From Tetrapyrgos nigripes (Eukaryota; Basidiomycota; Agaricomycetes; Agaricales; Campanellaceae): DNA of 64,000 nt. The position numbers were made by a program, and so were the translations under genes. The notes under the pieces are model-generated. The model was not told the origin of the DNA and did no database searches. It saw nothing but the letters and a program-made list of their open reading frames with translations. Where the stretch lies: contig JAACJM010000196.1 of assembly GCA_013368315.1 (NCBI GenBank), positions 62,001 through 126,000 on the forward strand. The letters are read 5' to 3'. Positions 48,301 to 57,037 of the stretch are shown here, in pieces (the first letter of the stretch is position 1; each line of letters starts with the position of its first letter).

Positions 48301-48883
48301 TCGGTGGGGCAACGACAGATTTTAGCACTTGCTAGAGCAATTGTGAGAGGGAGTAAATTGTTGATATTGGATGAAGGTGAGTCTTTATCTGCTTGCTTTA
48401 ACTGTATCACTTACCAATTCGCGATTTCCCACCTGCAATAGCAACATCTGCGATAGGTGGGTCAATAATTTCATCAAATTTCTTGCAGGACGCTGACACA
48501 ACGAAGACTACAAAACCGACTCAATAATCCAATCTTCCCTTCGTAACGAGCTGAAAGGAGATGTTACACTGATCACAGTTGCTCACCGTTTGCAGACTAT
48601 CATGGATGCTGACAAAATTGTAAGCAGTCTTTCTGACTTCTCAGCTCTCCTTGACGCTGACATTCATTTATCCACGCTTAGATGGTCCTGGATGCTGGAG
48701 AAGTTGTGAGTCTAGTCTCAACCAATGCACTACCTATGACTGAGATATGTTCAACAACAGGTCGAATTTGATAGTCCAAAAGCCCTGCTGCAGATTGAAG
48801 GAGGGAGACTGCGTTCCCTCGTCGATGAATCAAATGACAGGGATATCCTGTACCAGATGGCGAATGCCAACGGGAAGGTTTGA
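42303..48883 (+). CDS. ABCC-type multidrug/conjugate ABC transporter, copy 1 (frameshifted as read)
   Basis: A full ABCC (MRP/Ycf1-like) exporter, about 25 exons. The start is uncertain; ATG 42303 is preferred. The N-terminal membrane region precedes TMD1 ([33 protein letters not shown]). NBD1: Walker [10 protein letters not shown], signature [17 protein letters not shown], Walker [13 protein letters not shown] (Asp where the catalytic Glu sits, usual for ABCC). TMD2: [23 protein letters not shown]2: [43 protein letters not shown]. The stop is TGA 48881-48883. Two introns use GC-AG sites (gcaagt near 43635, gcgaga near 45536). A T7 run at 43028-43034 adds one base compared with copy 2 and breaks the frame before NBD1, either a sequence error or a real lesion. 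Confidence 0.85.
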
Positions 48884-49085
48884 GTGAAGGGTCAAGCAGT
48901 TAAAATCTATACACCAGATTTAGAGAATGGACCTTGTTTGATCTACTTCGAGACTACGAGTTCGAATGCATTTTGGATGAGTCACGTCGCAAATGTACAG
49001 AATTTCTATGTAAACGACTTGCTATTGTGTAGGGCCGACAACACAAGACCGTACTCCTACTGGTCTGGATCCTTGTGAATTACGC

Positions 49086-49579
49086 CTACGCACCGCCAGG
49101 TATCCCAATCCCCATATCGTGACAATACTGCTCAAGAGTGGGAACGTCAATTTTGAAATAAGCGGCTGCCCTTTCAACGCCAAGTGATTCGACCATTAGC
49201 TTGACGTTATCCCTAGTGGGGACGTCACGACCGAGGTCCCTCCCACTCAGCGTGCTGGAAGCCTGGTTTGACGTGCCTGAGGGTCTCAGGCCAGAAGGGT
49301 CGGGATTGGGGTCGGGATTGGTTACACGAGAGCCTGAGTCGAGTGTGATTGGATTCTGTAAAATGGAGAAAAATACAAGAGAGAAAAGGACAAGCAGAAG
49401 CCCGTTAATATCAAAATACTGCCTCAAATTTAACAAAGATTTTTGCTCACAGTTCCAGTGTGCCTCATATGCATAGGAACAACCGCAGCATGCACCTGCA
49501 CCTGACCAAAGCCTGCAAAGATCGCGAGAGCAAAGAGCGATAGGAATGCATACAGAGTCAGAAGCTTCCGAATGAACAT
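49086..49579 (-). CDS. small secreted protein, unknown function
   Basis: Two exons separated by a 95-nt intron. The start is ATG 49577-49579 with a strong signal peptide (MFIRKLLTLYAFLSLFALAI, cleavage probably after QVHA). The mature part of about 100 residues has a Pro/Asn/Asp-rich stretch (NPDPNPDPSGLRPSG) and a helical C-terminal segment (NVKLMVESLGVERAAAYFKI) with one Cys, ending GIGIPGGA, stop 49086. A TATA box lies at 49705-49712. Not recognised; effector-like only by size and secretion. A deleted, start-less remnant of this gene is at 63829-63920. Confidence 0.6.
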
Positions 49580-49704
49580 CGTAGGTGAGAAGGATAAGAG
49601 TGAGAGAGAGAGAGTGTGTGTAGAGGTCCTAAGAGGGAGGCCTGAGGGATGCGATGAGGGAGTGACCAGCACTTGCTGAAATCTGTGAAGGGATTCAGGG
49701 CATG

Positions 49705-49712
49705 TATTTATA
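49705..49712 (-). promoter_or_regulatory. TATA box of small secreted protein gene
   Basis: tataaata on the minus strand, about 125 bp upstream of the ATG at 49579. Confidence 0.45.
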
Positions 49713-50367
49713 CAGGACTTGAGCCGACCGCCCTGCCTCAGCCTCCTAGTAGGATTCTTCTATCTCTATGAAAACCAGTGCCAATGAGCCCCACCGTCCA
49801 CGTAAGTCCCTGCAATTTGCAAGTAACATCGTCCTAGATTCTGGGTTTGCGAATGATTGAGAGATCTTCAGACCCCAGGCCTGCAATCGGTCGTAATCCC
49901 ATCCCTCTTGCATCTGATATATAATAGAGTGGGATTCAGAAAAGAAGAGGGAGTGCCAATGCCATGGAAGGGAGGGAAATGTGACTGCAAAGGGACGCCG
50001 ACGCGTCGCGTCAAACCTTAGGCTCGTGACCAGCCTGCGACGTGAGACGGGCTCAGTAGCATATGTAGCATGTGGGTTCAAGCATCTTAGCATACGACCG
50101 TGACTTCAGTGGGCACTGGGCGGTTGACAGGTCACAGGATACAGGCTGTAGACTAAGCCTACTACTACTTGTCCTTTTCCCGTCATGATCTTTGGGAGAA
50201 ACCAATATCGACTGAGCATTTCGTGGTCGGAATGGCTAAAATTCTTCTGCATGAAAACTGCCACCAAACTTCTTGATTTCTTTTTCTTTTTTCAGTTGCT
50301 AATACTGAACGTACGCATTGGCATTATTAATATAAATATTACATTACATACTTGTTACATCCAAGTA
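49713..50367. other. intergenic, nothing recognised
   Basis: Upstream of the small secreted protein gene and 3' of the SDR gene. AT-rich near 50270-50350. No gene seen. Confidence 0.5.
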
Positions 50368-51597
50368 TCACGACCCCCCAACATGCTGCCCCGCATTAAC
50401 ATGCACCACACTCCCGGTAATATAATTCCCCCCAGGACCCGCCAAAAACACATACGCCTCTCCCAGCTCTGCAGGTTGAGCCGCTCGTCCGTGAAGGGGC
50501 GTCCCTCCGACTGTCCATCCTTCCATGTTGTCCTCTGGACGAGAAGCTGGTTGTAAGGGAGTATAGACTGGACCGGGGGCAATGCCATTTACACGAATTC
50601 CACGGGGGGCAAGTTGAAGGGAGAGGGAACGCGTGAAGGTGACGATGGCGCCTTTGGTGGAGGAGTAGTCTAGCATGGTGGTGGAGCCCTGTGTAAATGA
50701 GGATAGGTATACGGCGTGAGTTAACTTTGACGCAGCATGTCTCGAGGACTCACTCACCTTGTACGCTGTTACGGATGTCGTGTTTATAATAGACGACCCG
50801 CGTTTCATATATGGAACAGCGACTTTAGTGAGATGAATCATTTGTAGGATATTCGTCCTAAACGTCGATTCGACATTCTCCGGGTCGAGATCTTCCACTT
50901 TCTTACACATAATTTGCTTGCTCGCATTATTTACTAAAATGTCGAGTTGACCACCCCAATGTTGGAGGTGGGTGTCTATGATTTTTTGGAAGGAATCGGG
51001 GGAGGAGAGGTCGGTGGGGATGAGGAGGGGAGTGGTGTGGTGCGGGGAGGTGGATTTGATTACGTCGCGGGCTGACTCGGCGCTGTGGGAGTCAAGAGGT
51101 TAGTGAAAAAAAATCAATAAAGAGAGAGGGGGAAAGGAAGGCTAACGCACTCGGTCTGCTCCTCTGGAAGATACACAAGCGTCACATCTGCTCCTTCACG
51201 AGCGAAGAAGATGGCTACTGAACGGCCGATACCCTGTAAAATGTAAATGCGAACAATCAAAAAAGAATCAGAGTCTCTTAATCGAGTAAGTGTATGTAGA
51301 AAGGACCACACACACTATCCCCACCCGTAATAATCGCCTTCTTCCCGTTCAACTTTCCTGACCCTTGATACTCTTTCAAATAAGGCTTTCCGTCGTTATC
51401 CCAACACTCGACTTTGGAGTGTTCTGCAGGTGGAGACATGTTGTCGTCCAGTCCTGGAAGGGATTGGGATTGAGGGGGTAGGTTGACGGAGTTCTAACGC
51501 GACAATATTATTATTCAGTAGTTGGTAGAAGAAAGACGATGAAGAGAAAACACAAACACAAACACACCTGGTAGGCAGTAATAGGCTTGTCGGACAT
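50368..51597 (-). CDS. short-chain dehydrogenase/reductase (YghA/YhxC-like)
   Basis: An NAD(P)-dependent oxidoreductase of the classical SDR fold with the long N-terminal extension typical of bacterial YghA and YhxC relatives. The start is ATG 51595-51597 (MSDKPITAYQ). The extension includes PGLDDNMSPPAEHSK and KVECWDNDGKPYLKEYQGSG. The Rossmann motif is KAIITGGDSGIGRSVA, then LDILVNNASKQ, SIINTTSVTAYKGS and the catalytic YSSTKGAIVTF. The C-terminal part has GIRVNGIAPGPVYTPLQP and YITGSVVHVNAGQHVGG; stop TGA 50368-50370. About five introns. The substrate is unknown; bacterial relatives are stress-induced. Confidence 0.88.
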
Positions 51598-51950
51598 GAT
51601 TTTAGCGGTACAAGTTATGTTTCTAGACAGCGAGGATACGAAGAGGGATTTAGGAGCTCGTAGGAGGAAGGGGAAGTGGATTATATATGTCTTAGTGGCT
51701 TGACGGAGGGTATGCGTATGCATGATGCAATACCCCTACTTTCGTAGGAGTAGAACTGGATAAATAATCGTCAGAGGGGATGTGCGGTCAGTACAGACGT
51801 CATGGCTACATACCACATACTGTCATTGTTAGGGGACATCATACGCATCATACTAACTTGTGCCATCGGTGGATTCAACGAAAAAATGCGTTTGGATCCG
51901 TGAGTGTGTACATGTGAGCATGCATATGACAGTAAGTACTGGCAAGATAG

Positions 51951-52178
51951 TTAATCAAGGACAAGTTTCTTTATTCTAAGAACCTGCAGCTCCGACATTG
52001 ATTCAAGTCTACGAACTGTTGCGGAGCCCTGTATGTACGAAACCAAGTCAACATCAAGACTCAGCTAAGGATGGGAAGTGAATGAACCGGTACCTTTTGC
52101 ATAAAACTCTTTCGCCAGAGCATGGCCAATACCACCTGCACTGCAGCCTGTTATGAGGACGGTCCGAGTATTCGACAT
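51951..52178 (-). pseudogene. AYR1-like SDR gene relic
   Basis: Exon 1 (52094-52178) encodes MSNTRTVLITGCSAGGIGHA followed by LAKEFYAKG, the Rossmann start of acyl-DHAP reductase-like SDRs. An intron with gt..ag ends follows. Exon 2 (from 52028) in one frame stops at once, and in another reads ATVRRLESMSELQVLRIKKL, which resembles the family's ATARRLESM segment. It ends at TAA 51951-51953, far short of the YxxxK active site. So it is a 5' fragment with a broken frame. Confidence 0.65.
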
Positions 52179-53222
52179 GTGAAGGGAAGTCCGAGATGAG
52201 CTGCCGTATGGTAGGCCATGGGTGTATGTAGGTGACTTCTGCAGTTGTGGGTGCAGTGGGCGTGCTGGAGCTGAGGTCAGTCACTATGATCAACCTAGAA
52301 TGGTACTTTTCTTTCGCTTCGAACCGTCAGTGTCACTTAGTTCAGATGCCTGGTCAATAGTTCTTTTCTTGGTAGAGGGACCTGCATGAAATCGATTGAG
52401 AAGAGAAACGGAGCAACGACATGCGGAACGAGACGAGAGGAACGCGTTGACGTCGTGACATTTCTTCGCGTCAGGACACCACCACGCCGTCTTTGACCTC
52501 ATGACAATGGATAAATGAAAACCTAGACAAAGTCGTGGTCATGCAGGTCAAGTGTGAAGTGAAGACGCGTCGGAGGTTTCAGGCATCGAGATTTTCAAAC
52601 TCAAAACGCTACCGTTTTCTTCGCGGAAAAAGACTATAGATACAAAAAAAAATAAAGAGGAGTGTATGCTTTCTCTTAACAAGAATAAACGCATCCACAG
52701 CAACAGCAGTTCCATTAATGTTCATTTCACTGGGCTTAATACAAGAATTTCTCGCCGTACTACAGCCGTTTGCATAAGGTGCTACAGGTTGCGAACTTTT
52801 GCATTGACCTGTACAATAAAAGCCTAATGAAATGAAAGCGCTTGAACGATCTCAACCGTGACGAGGCACGGTCGTTTGCTGATAAGGAGCCTGAAGGAAG
52901 GTTTTGATGCAACGTTGCATCAAGAATCTTATAGGGCATAGATTCTGATAAACATCTAACAAAACCGTCAGACTAGCTCAGTTTTCTGACTTGAGCTCTG
53001 GGCGGCCATTGCTTGCGTAGACGCCTTATAGTTTCTCTTATTCAGTTCCATTGAATGAACTGCCCAATATGTATGCTTTCCACTGTCATTGTCCAATCTG
53101 CCTAGAAAGTCCCAAAGGTGTATAAAAAGCTTAGACATGTAGAGCGCTAACTCGAGAACTCATTCCCCCTCCCCTTTGTTGTCGAGCTGGCGGAAGATCA
53201 TCGATCAAGATTTCCAGTAGCG
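52179..53222. other. intergenic / promoter of 732-residue protein
   Basis: No gene recognised (a minus-strand frame at 52290-52502 has no support). Contains a 20-bp perfect palindrome at 52904-52923 and a TATA box (tataaaaagc) at 53121-53130, 93 bp before ATG 53223. Confidence 0.5.
52904..52923. repeat. 20-bp perfect palindrome
   Basis: ttgatgcaacgttgcatcaa reads the same on both strands. It sits 300 bp upstream of the 732-residue gene and could be a dimeric regulator site. Confidence 0.6.
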
Positions 53223-55421
53223 ATGCCATTGCGGGTACGTTCCCCAGGCAGTGAGGATAACACCAGGCTGGCTGACTCCCATCAGTGGCGACAAGACCGG
53301 AGTAGGACCGTCATTCCCACGTCCTCGAATTCGCCTGTTGTTGTTGAGCAGCAACAACTCCTTCCACAGCCTTGGGAAAGCCGGAAACTTCGTCGTGTGG
53401 AGGCTGAGGCTGTTCCTCAGGCCTTTATAACTCTTTCCACTTGGCTACAAGCCTTGAATCCCAAACTTCTCTTGCTCATCACCATGCTGTCGTATTTCAC
53501 CCAACAAGTCCTCGCACAAGCACCGGTCAACGATGTCATCTCTTGGCCACCTGGATTACTATTACTTGCAACTGTGCTTTACGCTGCATTAGGGACGACT
53601 TCTGAACGATTGTTCGCCATCGAACCGGTTGCTGGGTTGTTCCTTTTCTCCGGACTACCCATGATATCGCTCTCCGGGATGCGAAAAGTGACCTGGGTGG
53701 CGAAAGCCTGTCATTTCGTTTCGGGAATACGTACTGCTCACGGAAAATACAACTTTTGGATCAGAGCGGATGACATCACGTCTGATGGGAAAACGGAAGC
53801 GCTGGAAAAGGTGACGGATATTCTTCATTGTGTGGTGTGGGAGGATGTAACGGGCGAATTTCCAAGCTTGGATGAAGATTTGTGGGTTAGGATGGATGGG
53901 GGGATGATTCGACCGAGGAGCTGGCCCCCTGTTATGCAGTCTGACTCTACGACGCCGGTTGATCTAGTGGACGCTGTGAAGCCCCCTCCTCATAATCCGC
54001 CGCCCAAGATCACACCCCATGATTTTCTTCTCTGGGCTGCCATCGAGTACCATGCTTTCCATGAATGGGAAGTAGAAATACGGTCTCATGGGTCCTCATG
54101 TTATTCAACAAAAGGGAAACCAGCGAATACAGTTGTTGACGTGGAGAACGAGGAGGCTGCAATTCAGGTCGTAGCAGCGCAGATGGTTCGCCGTCCACAT
54201 TCACAAAGTCCTCTTCGAGCTTTGGCCACGCGGAAAGCGGATGGAGAACCATATGTTTTAGATCTTGACCAGATCAATTTGGATGCCACTGCTTGTTACA
54301 TTGATTTCCATTCATATGCACCAGAGTCTGCCAAGGTCTCCGCATCGCTGCGTGAACTTGCGCACTCTTATTTCGTTGTAACCCAACATATCAAGCAACA
54401 TGCTTCGACATGGTCAGGCGCCACTGCTCCGGAGCCAGGAACTCTCGCGCGAATTAAAGTGGGCCAGTCGCTCTGGATTGCCATCCTCAGTGGTGCTCTC
54501 TTGGAGAACGGACGAGTCACGTTCCAGAATTTAGCTGGAAGATGGTCTTGTAGAGGTGCCTCTGCGGATGAAGCCTACCTCACTCGCCTGGATGCAATTC
54601 TGGGGGTTTTACGACCTTATGCGAATACACCAGAGTTCTTCGACCTCGTTTTCAGCGGTGGATTAAGTCGACGAACATGCACACCTTTCCTGATAGCAGG
54701 TATAATAGGACAAATCATCATCTGCTATTTCATAAGCGTCGGTACCACTGCTGGAGTATGGACGAGTGTTGCATTGGCAAACACACTGTTCGCGGGGAGG
54801 CTGGTGGACTGGCATAGTGTTTGGTTTGGAAAGACGGCGGATTCTTCAGAGCCGGGATTTAAGATGTATGTTCCTGGGACAAAGGATTTAATGTGCATCG
54901 CTACATTAAACCGCACGTCGCCAAGGGAAGGCGAGCTTCGCCAGGGGTTCCTTCTCAATGCGTTCGGTCTGGCCGCGGCGATCTGTGGGGCGATCTTTGC
55001 AGTGCCAACTCGAAATGCTCTTGGATTTGGATCAGTAGAGCCATCGGCTACATGGGTGTCATACACTTCAATTGGGTTATGTGTTGGGACGTCCCTTCTC
55101 GTCGCGACTACTGTCATTTCCCAGCAGGTTAGGGAGAAGACGTGGTTTGATGACTCGGAGATGCCGACCAGATGGGTGATGTTCTCAACGGTCCCTGTGT
55201 CGCTCGCGATAGCTGGGCTTGCGTTGTTGTTTGAAATCAAACAACTTCATTCTTTCTGGCCGATATTGGATGCTCTAACATGGGTGTCGGGGGTTCCGTT
55301 GGCGATGCTTGAAAATGGGAGGATGGTTTCGATGGACGAGAACTATCTACACTTGGTTTTGTTGAATAGGTGGATTATGGGTGCGGTTGCGAGTTCGATT
55401 GGAAGTAACGCGAGGACCTGA
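53223..55421 (+). CDS. 732-residue multi-pass membrane protein, intronless, unknown
   Basis: A single uninterrupted frame, unlike the intron-rich neighbours, from ATG 53223 (MPLRVRSPGSEDNTRL) to TGA 55419-55421. No family recognised. Residues 1-65 are hydrophilic. Hydrophobic segments lie near 80-100 (LLLLITMLSYFTQQVLA), 105-125 (GLLLLATVLYAALG) and 135-150, then a large soluble part (about 160-480) with FHEWEVEIR and AACYID-like patches. A second membrane cluster runs from about 485 (FLIAGIIGQIIICYFISVG), with further segments near 580-600, 620-640, 660-680 and 690-710. A TATA box is upstream. It resembles lineage-specific Agaricomycete membrane proteins of unknown role; a recently retroposed or horizontally acquired gene is possible but unproven. 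Confidence 0.75.
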   Translation: MPLRVRSPGSEDNTRLADSHQWRQDRSRTVIPTSSNSPVVVEQQQLLPQPWESRKLRRVEAEAVPQAFITLSTWLQALNPKLLLLITMLSYFTQQVLAQAPVNDVISWPPGLLLLATVLYAALGTTSERLFAIEPVAGLFLFSGLPMISLSGMRKVTWVAKACHFVSGIRTAHGKYNFWIRADDITSDGKTEALEKVTDILHCVVWEDVTGEFPSLDEDLWVRMDGGMIRPRSWPPVMQSDSTTPVDLVDAVKPPPHNPPPKITPHDFLLWAAIEYHAFHEWEVEIRSHGSSCYSTKGKPANTVVDVENEEAAIQVVAAQMVRRPHSQSPLRALATRKADGEPYVLDLDQINLDATACYIDFHSYAPESAKVSASLRELAHSYFVVTQHIKQHASTWSGATAPEPGTLARIKVGQSLWIAILSGALLENGRVTFQNLAGRWSCRGASADEAYLTRLDAILGVLRPYANTPEFFDLVFSGGLSRRTCTPFLIAGIIGQIIICYFISVGTTAGVWTSVALANTLFAGRLVDWHSVWFGKTADSSEPGFKMYVPGTKDLMCIATLNRTSPREGELRQGFLLNAFGLAAAICGAIFAVPTRNALGFGSVEPSATWVSYTSIGLCVGTSLLVATTVISQQVREKTWFDDSEMPTRWVMFSTVPVSLAIAGLALLFEIKQLHSFWPILDALTWVSGVPLAMLENGRMVSMDENYLHLVLLNRWIMGAVASSIGSNART

Positions 55422-55799
55422 AGGTTGCGCCTCTACGTTTGTATAAATTTCCGACCCTGCCCCTGTACCCAATGGGTGCTAAATCTGAATGCCCGGTTGA
55501 ATCTTGTTGGAATTTCCTTTCATACCGAATGCTGATAAAAACCAGAAAAAAATGTCTTGACTGACCAGTACTACGTAGTATGCTGAGGAGTACAAATTAT
55601 CAGTGTTGTTACATCCATATCGAGACGGCAAATTGCTGGTAGTAGTCATATTTCGAAAACGAAAACAATGATGTTCCAGGATAGATCTAGTACTGTAGGG
55701 TTACAATCACTGTCTTGGAAGTGAAAAGGTTCACTAACACCAGTATGCTACTAGTAGGTTATTTCCGCTCGACTTCGATTATATGAGTAATAGTTTCAT

Positions 55800-56735
55800 T
55801 ACTATCATGATCATCGTTCTCACTGCCGCGGTCGTTGGACGCGGCTGTTCTGACCGTGGTGCTATTAGTATATTGTTAAAATCTCAGAGTGTTGGCATCA
55901 ACAGTGGAGAAAGTACTGCCGTTCCATGCTTCCTGTCGAGCAATACGGGTACGTAGAACAATCTGGAGAGGCACGAGTGCCCAGGCCTGCCTGTCTTCGT
56001 CAACGAGGAAGGGAAACTTCCGAATCCATGAACCATTAGTGAAGCGCGATCCCAAACCGGTTAAAAAGACTTGCCTCTATACTAGTATCATTGTGAGATT
56101 TGCTAGGAACATCTTGGCCACGAAACTCCCGAGGGCGTATGGTACGACATACATGATAGAAATCGCGGCATACATCGCTGAACTCTAGATCAAGATGACA
56201 GCAATGCCCATGAGGGGGAGTGAAGAGTTGCAGAACATGGAGGTCGTAGTTGAGCCATGCTCCGACATGACAAAGATAAGGCCTTTAGACTTTTATTCCA
56301 CTGACAGATGAGCAAGCTGGCGGTGAGAGGTGATAGCATTTGAGCAAATAGTATGTTTTTCGGATCTGGAAAAGCACATCCTTTTAGCGACCGTCTAGTG
56401 CTATGGCAGGCCCGCTTGCCGAAGTACTAGTTAGCTGCCCCTCATACGCGTATAACCCACTAGTCGTAATTCGTATAAAAGTTCTTAAACCCGCCCAATT
56501 TGATGCCTGTAAAGCGCCGCTATTAGTGAATTGTCCAATGAAAACAGTCAACAAATTGTACTCACCCAACTCATTAAACAACCTCTCCCTGATCCTCTCC
56601 TCCTCTCCTCCTGGGGTATGTTTTCTATGCTCTTCAATCACCTCTTCACAACCACAGTCGGAACTACGATTACTCCCACTGGTAAATGCTTCTGCTTCTG
56701 CTTCGTGGATCCAATACCCAAATTGTCTTTGAAGT
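55800..56735 (-). pseudogene. 3' part of an unidentified gene cut by the duplication junction
   Basis: A minus-strand frame is open right up to the duplication junction at 56735/56736 (QRQFGYWIHEAEAEAFTSG, then CEEVIEEHRKHTPGGEEE and RIRERLFNELG before a gtgagt donor). Across an intron it continues as RRFTGIKLGGFKNFYTNYD, then meets a stop. Further left, other protein-like minus frames occur (FLTGLGSRFTNGSWIRKFPF, EDRQAWALVPLQIVLRTR). No family recognised. I infer that the 5' part of this gene was displaced by the second repeat unit. Confidence 0.35.
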
Positions 56736-57037
56736 AGTGCAACGGTGTGACGGCTCAGGGAACCACGGTCCGAGTAAGCGATGGCTTTACAGATAAGATA
56801 AGTCGCAGAAGTCGACCTCTCCCTCTACTTGTACCATTCCATGCTAAGAATTCCCCTTCTCAAAAAGTACTAGCTTTGTAAAAGGTGTAGCCAATCTACA
56901 GTCCCTACTGCTCTGCAAATAGAAGTGTTATTCTGTAATATCCTCGCTTCTTCTTATCCTTCGGCACCGATCAATGATGGCTGGAAGTTCATTTTTAGCC
57001 GGCAGAAGTGTCCCTTGACTTCAGACCACTACCAACT

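Larger units (their letters stand above)
42004..56735. repeat. segmental duplication unit 1 (about 14.73 kb)
   Basis: The sequence from 42004 recurs in direct orientation from 56736 (offset 14,732, drifting to 14,738 at the ABC stop codon through small indels). The match covers the whole ABC gene and then part of the small secreted protein gene, and is still running at the window end. The copies differ by only a few bases per hundred, introns included, which suggests a recent event. Confidence 0.85.

Noticed and set aside
52290..52502. 70-codon minus-strand frame upstream of the SDR relic
   Set aside because: No domain, no splice structure, low complexity; likely chance.
55889..56188. 99-codon plus-strand frame
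   Set aside because: The opposite strand gives more protein-like segments; this looks like a shadow.
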